NCBI GenBank assembly: GCA_037968535.1
Contig: JBBKVT010000207.1
Span: forward strand, 1 to 15,375
Source of the DNA: JAHEAO01 sp037968535
GTDB lineage: Bacteria > Pseudomonadota > Alphaproteobacteria > Rhodobacterales > Rhodobacteraceae
Length of the DNA: 15,375 bases
Reading direction: 5' to 3'
Position numbers and translations under genes: made by a program. Of the stretch, positions 1 to 6,421 are shown piece by piece; position 1 is the stretch's first letter, and each line of letters begins with the position of its first letter. The notes below the pieces were generated by a model that worked only from the letters and a program-made list of their open reading frames with translations, did no database searches and had not been told where the DNA came from.

Positions 1-215
1 AGGCGGTGGCCGCCGCGGCGACAGGCGCGGTTCCGGCCGCCCTCGCGCCTCTGTTCTCGGCCTTGCCCGAGCCCGATCAGACCGATGCCCGCGTCACCTT
101 CGCGGCCTTCCAGATGGCATACCGCCTCGATCCGATGACCGTGATGATCGCGGCCGCAGCCGGGCTCAGCGACACCAGGATCGATGCGATCTGGACCGGC
201 TTTGCATCCGTTTAG
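1..215 (+). CDS. C-terminal end of an unidentified phage-region protein (5' truncated)
   Basis: The frame ending at the TAG at 213-215 is open to the left edge, so this is probably the last ~70 residues of a longer protein; the GTG at 6 is only the first possible start inside the window. The visible part is Ala-rich and helical-looking, ending in IWTGFASV. It resembles no family that I can name. It directly precedes lysis-type phage genes on the same strand, so a phage structural or accessory role is an inference from position only. Confidence 0.45.
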   Translation, partial: AVAAAATGAVPAALAPLFSALPEPDQTDARVTFAAFQMAYRLDPMTVMIAAAAGLSDTRIDAIWTGFASV

Positions 216-234
216 GTGGCGCGGCTCGAACCGG

Positions 235-285
235 TGCGCACCGCCTGCGAAAGAAGGATGCGCACCCCCTGCGAAAGAAGAAGGA
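235..285 (+). repeat. Tandem duplication of a ~24-bp ribosome-binding-site region
   Basis: Two adjacent copies of a unit beginning TGCGCACC and ending GCGAAAGAAG...GA lie at 235-258 and 259-285. The second differs by one G-to-C change and a 3-base AAG insertion. The second copy ends about nine bases before the ATG at 295 and supplies its purine-rich ribosome-binding site. The first copy is a spare site with no start codon in range. Confidence 0.7.
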
Positions 286-294
286 TAACCCGGG

Positions 295-642
295 ATGGCC
301 AGACCCATGATTGAAAACAGCGAACGCGGCATCACGATCAACAAGGCGCTGGCCTGGACCATGCTGGTCTCGGTCGCCGGGCTGATCTGGTGGGGCGGCG
401 GGACACTGGCCTCGCTGCAGAGCGCCGCCGACCGGCTGACCTCGGCCCTGACCGAGACCCGCGAAATGATCGTGACCGAACGCGCCAGTTCAGCCCAGCT
501 GGAAGCCCGGGTCCGGGTGCTGGAAAACAGCGCCACACGGCAGGATGTGCGGTTTGACGCGCTCTCGGTCTCGATCAACGAATTGAAACAGCAGGCCCGC
601 GAAACCAACACACTGCTGCGGGAACTGGCGCAGCGGCCTTAG
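295..642 (+). CDS. Small membrane-anchored coiled-coil phage protein
   Basis: The protein has 115 residues. Residues ~18-38 form one hydrophobic membrane segment (LAWTMLVSVAGLIWWGGG), followed by a long charged helical region to the end that looks like a coiled coil (ETREMIVTER, LEARVRVLE, INELKQQARET). One N-terminal anchor plus a coiled-coil ectodomain is the layout of i-spanins (Rz-like) and of several small tail or lysis accessory proteins. Its place just upstream of endolysin and holin genes favours a lysis role, but no diagnostic motif is seen. The ATG at 295 is preceded by a purine-rich site (AAGAAGGA); Met5 is an alternative start. A terminator follows the gene. Confidence 0.6.
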   Translation: MARPMIENSERGITINKALAWTMLVSVAGLIWWGGGTLASLQSAADRLTSALTETREMIVTERASSAQLEARVRVLENSATRQDVRFDALSVSINELKQQARETNTLLRELAQRP

Positions 643-686
643 CCGCCATCCTTCCAACTGCCTCTTTTACCCAAACGACCACCCCG

Positions 687-710
687 ACCCGCCCGCAAGG
701 CGGGTTTTTT
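687..710 (+). terminator. Rho-independent terminator between phage genes
   Basis: A perfect 7-bp stem (ACCCGCC at 687-693, GGCGGGT at 699-705) with loop CGCAA is followed directly by a run of T to 710. It lies 45 bases after the stop of the coiled-coil gene and 50 bases before the endolysin ATG. It should therefore end the upstream transcript and separate the endolysin/holin pair. Confidence 0.85.
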
Positions 711-759
711 GTTGCCCGGCGCCACCAATTCGAAAAACGAAGCGAAAGGAATCCTCCCC

Positions 760-1413
760 ATGACCACCGACACCCGCGACCCCCTCCACCTGATCCAGAG
801 CGGACTGGAACAGCTCGGCCACAGACCCGGCGCGGTTGATGGCATCTGGGGCATGCGGACAGCCCGCGCGCTCAGGCATCTGATCGCCGCGAACGGTCGG
901 GCCGCGTCGCTGGCGCCGCAGGGGCCCTTGCCCTGGATCACCGAGGCCAGATCGGCGCTCGGCCGCCATGAGGTCCGCGACCGCTCCTGGCTGATCGACT
1001 GGCTGAAACGCGATGGCCGCTCCCTCGGCGATCCCTCGAAAAACCCCTGGTGCGGCGACTTCGTCGAGACCTGCGTCCGGGTGACCTTGCCGAAGGAACC
1101 CCTGCTCGCCGCTCTGGGAAGCAATCCCTACTGGGCGCGCAACTGGCTGTTGTTCGGGCAGGAGGTGACGCCGATCCCTGGCGCGGTGCTAGTCTTCAAA
1201 CGCGGCACCGGCGGGCATGTCGGCTTCGCCATCGGCCAGGACAGCACGCACTTCCACGTGCTCGGCGGCAACCAGTCCGACGCCGTCACCATCGCCCGCA
1301 TCGCCAAGTCCCGCCTCCTTGGCGCGCGCTGGCCCGCAACCTGGCCACCCCGCATCCAGCGTCTGGCGACCATGACGTCGGGCGACGTCCTCACCACCAC
1401 CAATGAACTTTGA
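760..1413 (+). CDS. Phage endolysin: peptidoglycan-binding plus CHAP/NlpC-like amidase domain (TIGR02594 type)
   Basis: A 217-residue predicted cell-wall hydrolase. Residues ~8-46 match a peptidoglycan-binding repeat (IQSGLEQLGHRPGAVDGIWG then TARAL). Residues ~62-195 form a cysteine peptidase/amidase domain with the expected catalytic set: Cys98 in NPWCGDF, His153 in GGHVGF and Asn171 in LGGNQSD. The family cuts peptide cross-links or amide bonds of murein, here to release phage particles. The ATG at 760 is chosen because AAAGGA lies nine bases upstream; an in-frame TTG at 709 falls inside the terminator. No signal peptide is seen, so export would rely on the holin encoded next. The stop is 14 bases before the holin start. 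Confidence 0.82.
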   Translation: MTTDTRDPLHLIQSGLEQLGHRPGAVDGIWGMRTARALRHLIAANGRAASLAPQGPLPWITEARSALGRHEVRDRSWLIDWLKRDGRSLGDPSKNPWCGDFVETCVRVTLPKEPLLAALGSNPYWARNWLLFGQEVTPIPGAVLVFKRGTGGHVGFAIGQDSTHFHVLGGNQSDAVTIARIAKSRLLGARWPATWPPRIQRLATMTSGDVLTTTNEL

Positions 1414-1427
1414 ACAGGAGATCCCCC

Positions 1428-1595
1428 ATGCTGAAACCTGCAATCCTCGCGCTCGTGCGCCAGATCCTGACCGTCGCGGGAACCGCGCTGGTCGCCAGGG
1501 GCTATGTCCAGGCCTCCGATATCGAACCAGCAATCGGTGCGCTGCTGACCATCGGATCGGTGGTGTGGTCGGTGGCCGACAAGCGGGGGCGGTAA
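1428..1595 (+). CDS. Small phage holin (Pam3-gp28-like)
   Basis: This 55-residue protein has two short hydrophobic stretches (about residues 5-24 and 34-50) joined by a polar turn (YVQASDIEPAIG) and a basic tail (DKRGR). The size, topology and charged C-terminus fit the small class II holins that follow TIGR02594-type endolysins in alphaproteobacterial prophages. Such holins form membrane holes that give the endolysin access to murein. The start at 1428 has a good ribosome-binding site (AGGAG, 1416-1420); an upstream TTG at 1410 overlaps the endolysin stop and is less likely. Confidence 0.7.
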   Translation: MLKPAILALVRQILTVAGTALVARGYVQASDIEPAIGALLTIGSVVWSVADKRGR

Positions 1596-1638
1596 GGGTC
1601 ACGGACCGGCACCGTGTCCACCCCCACGCTCGGCGGGC

Positions 1639-1806
1639 ATGACAATCAAGTTCGTGACGGTCTATGAGGACGCTGACGGCAACCTGCAGGAAAGCCCGCT
1701 TGCGCTGGGATACAAGGACTGGCCGCGAACGCTGACCCCTGACGGGGAAGAAATCGATCCCGGCGACGAAGGCGTGCTTGTCCGGACCATTCCCGAAAAC
1801 CTGTAA
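1639..1806 (+). CDS. Unknown 55-residue acidic protein
   Basis: An open frame starting at ATG 1639 gives MTIKFVTVYEDADGN, then a Pro/Gly/Asp-rich body with DGEEIDPGDEG, ending RTIPENL. The composition is strongly acidic and looks protein-like (alternating beta-type residues, no low-complexity filler). It lies on the same strand as the lysis genes, 43 bases after the holin. No strong ribosome-binding site is visible. I recognise no family; it is probably a small phage or moron gene. Confidence 0.45.
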   Translation: MTIKFVTVYEDADGNLQESPLALGYKDWPRTLTPDGEEIDPGDEGVLVRTIPENL

Positions 1807-1839
1807 GGCGCGACCACGCATCGCTACGAGTGCGCCGGT

Positions 1840-2421
1840 ATGTATCGTACACACCTGCGCAACCAACGTCAGGCAGGTGTGTACATGGTCAGAGTGACTG
1901 TCCCATCATCGAAGTACGTCGCCTACGAGCGGGTCTCGACAGCGCGGCAAGGACGATCGGGACTTGGGCTGGAGGCGCAACGCAAGGCCATTAACAACTT
2001 CGCGACATCCCGCAACGCTGACGTGCTTGCCCGGTTCACAGAGGTCGAAAGCGGACGCAAGAACGAGCGACCGGAGCTGTTGGAAGCATTGACGCTTGCG
2101 AGGCTGACTGGTGCGACGCTTGTCATTGCCAAGCTTGATCGGCTCTCCCGGAACGCGGCCTTCCTGCTGACACTCAGGGACAGCGGGGTCCGGTTCCTCG
2201 CCGTCGACATGCCAGAGGCCGACGATTTGACCGTCGGGATCATGGCGCTGGTGGCCCAAGAGGAACGCGAGGCCATCTCGCGCCGCACCAGAGAGGCGCT
2301 GGCAGTTGCAAAGGCGCGTGCGGGAGGATGCTTGGGGCGCCGGTCACATCGACCCTTTGGTGGAAAAGTTGGGCGCACGTTGCTCACAGACACGAAAAAG
2401 GATTTGCAATCGATTACATAA
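1840..2421 (+). pseudogene. Serine recombinase (resolvase/invertase family), C-terminally truncated
   Basis: The N-terminal resolvase domain is complete. Numbered from the ATG at 1885, the nucleophile is Ser18 in YERVSTARQGRSGLGLEAQR. Next come the KLDRLSRN motif (83-90) and the long helix GIMALVAQEEREAISRRTREAL (118-139). After AKARAG (142-147) the family similarity stops: the remaining ~30 residues (CLGRRSHRPFGGKVGRTLL...) do not resemble the linker and helix-turn-helix expected of a ~220-240 residue protein. In the adjacent +1 frame the text RMLGAPVTS looks more like the usual AKARG-x-LG continuation, so a one-base frameshift near 2320-2330 followed by foreign sequence is likely. Its last codons overlap a LacI-type operator. 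It could cut DNA only if another DNA-binding partner were supplied. The start is either ATG 1840 or ATG 1885. Confidence 0.75.
1847..1884. promoter_or_regulatory. Perfect 12-bp inverted repeat at the recombinase start
   Basis: GTACACACCTGC (1847-1858) and its exact reverse complement GCAGGTGTGTAC (1873-1884) are separated by 14 bases. The right arm touches the ATG at 1885. As DNA it could be a recombinase or repressor binding site. As RNA it would form a 12-bp hairpin that hides the purine-rich bases in front of the ATG. There is no poly-T after it, so it is not a classical terminator. Confidence 0.6.
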
Positions 2422-2450
2422 ATACTTATTGGTCAATGTAACCGATTACA
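2405..2450. promoter_or_regulatory. Pair of LacI-family operators upstream of the plus-strand sugar operon
   Basis: TGCAATCGATTACA (2405-2418) and TGTAACCGATTACA (2437-2450) are each one base away from the perfect palindrome TGTAATCGATTACA. Their centres are 32 bp apart, about three helical turns, which would suit two dimers on one DNA face. Central CG palindromes of this type are typical LacI-family sites. The same perfect palindrome occurs next to the LacI gene at 14083. The DNA here is markedly AT-richer than its surroundings. No convincing -35/-10 pair stands out. Confidence 0.78.
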
Positions 2451-2482
2451 AAGCTGGTTATGCAGGTGAGGGGAGGCGCAGG

Positions 2483-2818
2483 ATGAAGACACTGAACGGC
2501 CCTGGATTGTTTCTTGCGCAGTTCGCAGGAGACGCGGCACCGTTCAATTCCTGGCCTGATCCGGCCTACGATCTCGCATTCGTCGGCTTTGCCGATGCCT
2601 CGGTTCACAACAACCCGAAAGCCCGGCAGGAATGGGCTGTCATTCAGGTCAAAAAGGCGCTGACGGCATCGCGGAATCTTGGTCTGACCGCGCTTGCGAG
2701 CTTTTCCGGCGCGCTTGCCTGGCCCTATATCTATTCTTGGCCTCAACGCCCAGCGGGGTTGGTAGAGACGGCCTTAGACGAGCTAGCCCGGCGCTGGGGG
2801 CCGATTCTCGACCATGCC
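2483..2818 (+). pseudogene. Remnant of a xylose-isomerase-like sugar isomerase, paralogue of the gene at 3745
   Basis: It starts at ATG 2483 after a GGGAGG-rich site. The reading frame begins MKTLNGPGLFLAQFAGD, matching KGPALFLAQFAGD of the intact isomerase downstream. After PFNS it jumps to DPAYDLAF, which aligns with residue ~89 of the intact protein, so about 65 codons are missing in frame. It then follows the intact copy through QRPAGL and LARRWGPILD (residue ~174) before ending abruptly at ~2815, where ABC-permease sequence begins in another frame. None of the metal ligands (expected after residue 186) remain, so it is inactive. The open frame runs on to 3028 as out-of-frame read-through. 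It keeps the operators and first ribosome-binding site of the operon. Confidence 0.82.
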
Positions 2819-3376
2819 GAGGGCATTTGCCAAGGGCGTCGCTATGTGGATCAGCGGCACTGCAGCTGTTCCAATCATAGAGCCGGCCTATTCCTGGCTG
2901 TTCGGAGGCGGCTCTGTCGGTATCATTCCGGTCCTGCTGTTCTGGACTCTGATCCTTGGGGCGATCGGTCACTATGTTCTGAAACGCACCACCTTCGGCC
3001 GCCGCGTGCTTGCCACCGGCGGCGGTGAAATGGCGGCGCGCTATTCCGGGATCGACACAAAGTTAGTTAAGTTCCGAGTGCTGATCATCTCTTCGATGGC
3101 AGCGGCTCTTGCCGGAATGCTCTATGCCGGCCGGTTGCAGTCGGGTCGCTTCCAACTCAGCGAGGGCGACGAACTGTCGGTTATCGCGGCAGCGGTGCTT
3201 GGCGGAACCAGCCTGTTCGGTGCTTATGGCACGGTGATCGGAACGATCGTCGGCGCACTGATGATCGGTCTGATCAACAATGCCTGATCCTGTTCGGGCT
3301 TGAATGCAGCCAGAAGCTTATCGCCCGCGGCGCCATAATCATCTTCGCCGTGCCACTTAACCAGAAAAGGAACTGA
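2814..3376 (+). pseudogene. Remnant of a ribose-type (CUT2) ABC permease, 5' truncated and frameshifted
   Basis: The frame from 2814 contains the C-terminal half of an RbsC-like inner-membrane permease. It shows the cytoplasmic loop GRRVLATGGGEMAARYSGID, several hydrophobic segments, and the family's DELSVIAAAVLGGTSLFG ending in MIGLINN. A stop (TGA 3285-3287) follows, but shifting by one base after Asn (3281) restores the usual tail LILFGLECSQKLIARGAIII, to TGA 3374-3376. A single missing base, most simply GGC to GC, therefore broke the gene. About 140-150 N-terminal residues are absent, replaced by the isomerase fragment. The restored stop is 3 bases before the next ATG, showing original operon packing. 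Confidence 0.82.
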
Positions 3377-3379
3377 CCC

Positions 3380-3694
3380 ATGACGAAACTCTGTACCATC
3401 ATCGGCACCGTCGTCGCCAAACCCGAAACCCGCGAAGAACTCCAGAAAATTCTGGCAGCTCAGGTCGCGCCGACGCGCGCGGAAGAAGGTTGCATAAGCT
3501 ATGACTTTCATTCCGACGCCAACGACCCCTGTGTTTTCGTATTCTACGAAAACTTTCGCAGTCAGGAATACCTGGATGAGCACCTTGCGATGCCGCATCT
3601 TAAACCGCTGTTCGACCGGCAGGGCGAGCTGCTTGCGCGACCCGTCGATATCCGGCACCTGACGATGCTGAGCGACCTGGCCGGCGACACATAG
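3380..3694 (+). CDS. ABM-fold small protein (putative quinol monooxygenase / LsrG-like)
   Basis: A 104-residue single-domain protein of the antibiotic-biosynthesis-monooxygenase (ABM, dimeric alpha/beta barrel) superfamily. Typical elements are the N-terminal strand CTIIGTVVAKPE, the central RAEEGCISYDFHSD, and VFYENFRSQEYLDEHLAMPHL with the conserved helix His residues. The family includes YgiN-type quinol monooxygenases, but also LsrG, an isomerase of the AI-2 sugar pathway, and related folds such as rhamnose mutarotase. Between a sugar permease and a sugar isomerase, an isomerase or mutarotase role is at least as likely as a monooxygenase one (inference). The ribosome-binding site AAAAGGAA lies just before the start. 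The gene is intact although both upstream cistrons are broken. Confidence 0.75.
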   Translation: MTKLCTIIGTVVAKPETREELQKILAAQVAPTRAEEGCISYDFHSDANDPCVFVFYENFRSQEYLDEHLAMPHLKPLFDRQGELLARPVDIRHLTMLSDLAGDT

Positions 3695-3744
3695 CGCCGG
3701 ACGTTTTCTACAGCCAAACTAACGTTTCAAAGCGGAGAATATTC

Positions 3745-4803
3745 ATGGCAAACATCAAAGGCCCCGCGCTGTTCCTGGCGCAATTTGCGGGCGACAAGCC
3801 ACCGTTTGACAATCTGGAAAACATCACCAGATGGGCGGCGGACCTCGGATACAAGGGCGTGCAGATACCCAGTTTCGACGCAAGCCTGTTTGATCTGGAC
3901 ACGGCCGCCGACAGCCGGACATACTGCGACGAGGTCAGGGGCATCTGCGACGATGCAGGCGTCGAGATCACCGAGCTGTCAACCCATCTGCAGGGCCAGC
4001 TGGTCGCCGTGAACCCGGCCTATGATCTCGCCTTCGATGGTTTTGCGCCGCCGGAGCTGCGCGGCAAACCGGCCGCGCGACAGGACTGGGCGGTCAGCCA
4101 GATGAAGAATGCCGCCGTCGCGGCGCGCAACCTCGGGCTGGACACGACGGTGTCCTTCACCGGGTCGCTGGCGTTCCCCTACCTCTACCCGTGGCCGCAG
4201 CGCCCGCCCGGCCTGATCGAAGAGACCTTTGCGGAACTGGCGCGTCGCTGGGGGCCCATTCTGGACGTCTACGAGGACCATGGCGTTGATATCGGGTTTG
4301 AAATCCATCCGGGCGAGGATGTCTTCGATGGCACGACTTTTGAGATGTTTCTAGAGGCAACCGGTGGCCACGACCGTGCGCGCATCAACTACGATCCGTC
4401 GCATTTCCTGCTGCAACAGATGGATTATCTGGCCTTCATCGACCTTTATCACGACCGGATCTGCGCCTTTCACGTCAAGGACGCCGAATTCAATCCCACC
4501 GGGCGGCAGGGGGTCTATTCCGGATACCAGCCCTGGATTGATCGCGCGGCGCGCTTCCGGAGTCTCGGTGACGGACAAGTCGATTTTGCCGCGATCTTCT
4601 CGAAACTGGCGCAATACGGCTATGACGGCTGGGCGGTTCTGGAATGGGAGTGCTGCCTGAAATCGCCGGAACAGGGCGCGGCGGAAGGCGCGCCGTTCAT
4701 CGCCGACCATATCATTCAGGTCACGGAAAAGACCTTTGACGATTTCGCCGCCGGCGCGACTGATATGCCGGCGATCCGCGCAATGCTGGGGCTGGCACAA
4801 TGA
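3745..4803 (+). CDS. Sugar isomerase/epimerase, xylose-isomerase-like TIM barrel
   Basis: A 352-residue cytoplasmic TIM-barrel enzyme of the AP endonuclease 2/xylose isomerase-like superfamily. Divalent-metal ligands are recognisable in order: Glu186 in GFEIHPGED, Asp217/His220 in NYDPSHF, His243 in AFHVKDAEF and Glu300 in VLEWE. Family members move or invert a hydroxyl next to a carbonyl in sugars or cyclitols. In several pathways (Ycj 3-keto-sugar, inositol) they act with a Gfo/Idh/MocA dehydrogenase, as the overlap with the next gene suggests here. The ATG at 3745 is preceded by GCGGAGA. The gap from the ABM gene is 50 bases. A decayed paralogue lies at 2483. The exact substrate is unknown. 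Confidence 0.85.
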   Translation: MANIKGPALFLAQFAGDKPPFDNLENITRWAADLGYKGVQIPSFDASLFDLDTAADSRTYCDEVRGICDDAGVEITELSTHLQGQLVAVNPAYDLAFDGFAPPELRGKPAARQDWAVSQMKNAAVAARNLGLDTTVSFTGSLAFPYLYPWPQRPPGLIEETFAELARRWGPILDVYEDHGVDIGFEIHPGEDVFDGTTFEMFLEATGGHDRARINYDPSHFLLQQMDYLAFIDLYHDRICAFHVKDAEFNPTGRQGVYSGYQPWIDRAARFRSLGDGQVDFAAIFSKLAQYGYDGWAVLEWECCLKSPEQGAAEGAPFIADHIIQVTEKTFDDFAAGATDMPAIRAMLGLAQ

Positions 4804-5933
4804 GGCGGCTGCGGCTTGGCATGGTCGGCGGCGGCCAGGGCGCGTTTATTGGCGGCGTCCATCGTTTTGCGGCGCGGCTCGATGGCGAATGGGAACTTAT
4901 CGCCGGCGCGTTGTCGTCAAATCCGGAGCGCGCAGCAGCTTCTGCAAGCGATCTAGGCATCGCACCGGAGCGCAGTTATTCTGATTTTCGCGAGATGGCC
5001 GCGGCCGAAGCAGCGCGCCCCGACGGCATTGACGCCGTCGCGATTGTCACGCCTAACCACATGCACGCCGCGCCCGCGATCGCGTTCCTTGATGCCGGAA
5101 TTCACGTGATTTGCGACAAACCACTGGCCGCCACACCGCAGGAAGCCGAGGCAATCGCGGCGGCGGTCGCAAGATCGAACCGGCATTTTATTCTTACGCA
5201 CAACTATACCGGCTACCCGCTGATCCGCCAGGCGCGTGAAATGATAGCGAGCGGCGATCTGGGAAAGTTGCGGGTCATTCAGGTCGAATATGCCCAGGAT
5301 TGGCTCACCGAGCAGACGCACAGCAAGCAGGCCGACTGGCGAACTGATCCCTCAAAATCCGGCGCTGGCGGCTGTATCGGCGATATCGGCACACACGCCT
5401 TCAACCTCGCCTGTTTTGTGACAGGACTGGTGCCTAAAGCCCTTGCCGCAGATCTGGACGCTTTTGTTCCCGGCCGTCGGGTCGATGACAACGCCCAGAT
5501 CCTGCTGCGTTTCGAAGACGGAGCCAAAGGTATGCTCTGGGCCAGCCAAATTGCCGTCGGCAATGAAAACGGGTTGCGCCTGAGGGTCTATGGCAGCAAG
5601 GGCGGTCTGGAGTGGGCGCAGGAGCAGCCGAATGAAATGACGTTCACCCGTTTCGGCCAAGCCAAACAAGTGCTTACCCGCGGCGGAGCCGGCGCGACCA
5701 AGGCCGCCAACGCAGTCACAAGAATACCGGGCGGCCATCCGGAAGGCTATCTGGAGGCATTCGCGACTATCTACAGCGACGCCGCGAGGATCATTCGCGG
5801 TTCCGGCCAGGAAATACGATCCGGTGCCGCAACACCCTTGCCGGGGATCTACGACGGGATGATCGGAATACGGTTTATCGAGGCCTGCATACAGTCCTCA
5901 AAACAGGATGCGCGATGGGTAGCTCTTTCTTAG
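4800..5933 (+). CDS. Gfo/Idh/MocA-family NAD(P)-dependent sugar oxidoreductase
   Basis: A 377-residue oxidoreductase. The N-terminal Rossmann fold starts with GMVGGGQGAFIG (residues 7-18), then AIVTPNHMHA and the catalytic-lysine motif CDKPLA (Lys107; the usual motif is EKP). The C-terminal half carries GDIGTHAFNL (Asp195, His199), the usual general acid/base region, and ends near LPGIYDGMIGIRFIEA. Such enzymes reversibly oxidise a ring hydroxyl of sugars, sugar acids or inositols with NAD(P). It overlaps the isomerase by four bases (ATGA), so the two are translationally coupled and likely act on consecutive intermediates. A second protein with the same C-terminal pattern enters from the right edge of the window. 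Confidence 0.88.
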   Translation: MRRLRLGMVGGGQGAFIGGVHRFAARLDGEWELIAGALSSNPERAAASASDLGIAPERSYSDFREMAAAEAARPDGIDAVAIVTPNHMHAAPAIAFLDAGIHVICDKPLAATPQEAEAIAAAVARSNRHFILTHNYTGYPLIRQAREMIASGDLGKLRVIQVEYAQDWLTEQTHSKQADWRTDPSKSGAGGCIGDIGTHAFNLACFVTGLVPKALAADLDAFVPGRRVDDNAQILLRFEDGAKGMLWASQIAVGNENGLRLRVYGSKGGLEWAQEQPNEMTFTRFGQAKQVLTRGGAGATKAANAVTRIPGGHPEGYLEAFATIYSDAARIIRGSGQEIRSGAATPLPGIYDGMIGIRFIEACIQSSKQDARWVALS

Positions 5934-6076
5934 GTGCTGTGAGATCATTCTGAAACAACGAGAAAGGATCAAACAGAAGACCATCGAAACGCGACGCTTC
6001 CTTCACCGCAAATCCGCCGCATAATCAAAGCAACCAGATGAGCCAGACCCTCTCTTAGATCAAGACACCAACTGGC

Positions 6077-6175
6077 CTAATATCTCTGACGACGGACACC
6101 CAAGTCGTCGAACTCTCTTATCGCTTCCAATACACTCTCGTGGGTGATTTCGCTGAGCGCCATATCGCTGAACAT
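6077..6175 (-). pseudogene. Possible N-terminal remnant of an HNH/McrA-type nuclease (head domain)
   Basis: On the minus strand, after AAAAGGA, a frame begins MFSDMALSEITHESVL and continues EAIREFDDLG before ending RQRY and a stop. The segment MALSEITHESVLEAIREFDD resembles, from memory, the first residues of HNH endonucleases with a ScoMcrA-like N-terminal head domain, which usually continue with a phenylalanine/lysine-rich stretch and a DSKAI motif. Here only ~22 residues match, then the frame is lost. This could be a chance resemblance. If real, it is the stub of a deleted type IV restriction gene. Confidence 0.3.
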
Positions 6176-6277
6176 TCCTTTTCGCGCGGAAGACGCTCAG
6201 CGGTAGACGCAGTCAAACCTTATGCTAGCAGAAGTTTTACCGGCTCCGGACTTCTAGTCATAGTTGACTCCATACGG

Positions 6278-6421
6278 TTAAAATGAGCCGAGACCGCTAC
6301 GTAATTCAACGGTGGGGACCCCGAAACGCTCGGCCAGCATCGGCGCAGGCTCCGTGCTCGCCTGTATCGAGGCCCGGACCTTCGGCGTCGTCGTCGCTTG
6401 CTTATGAAGACGGATCAGCAT
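6278..6421 (-). pseudogene. N-terminal remnant of an IS481-family transposase
   Basis: The minus-strand frame from ATG 6421 reads MLIRLHKQATTTPKVRASIQ, then ASTEPAPMLAERFGVPT, matching the start of IS481-type transposases (MLIRLHKQA-TTP-R--IQAS, then the ERxGV helix-turn-helix). Similarity ends where TVWKWR-type residues are expected; ten unrelated residues and TAA (6278-6280) follow. The helix-turn-helix is thus cut in half and the DDE catalytic domain is absent. It is preceded by a GGGGGGCGA-type ribosome-binding site. The surviving 47 codons cannot make an active enzyme. No terminal inverted repeats were recognised. Confidence 0.72.

Noticed and set aside
639..1124. Minus-strand frame of 161 codons over the endolysin
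   Set aside because: It is the shadow of the endolysin and crosses the terminator; no start signal or domain.
2306..3028. Single 240-codon frame spanning recombinase end, isomerase fragment and permease region
   Set aside because: The continuous frame is a by-product of deletions: only 2483-2818 has protein similarity, and the rest is out-of-frame recombinase and permease sequence.
5934..6076. Possible further insertion-sequence end after the Gfo gene
   Set aside because: Some phrases look familiar from repetitive Rhodobacteraceae DNA, but no inverted repeat, frame or motif could be established.
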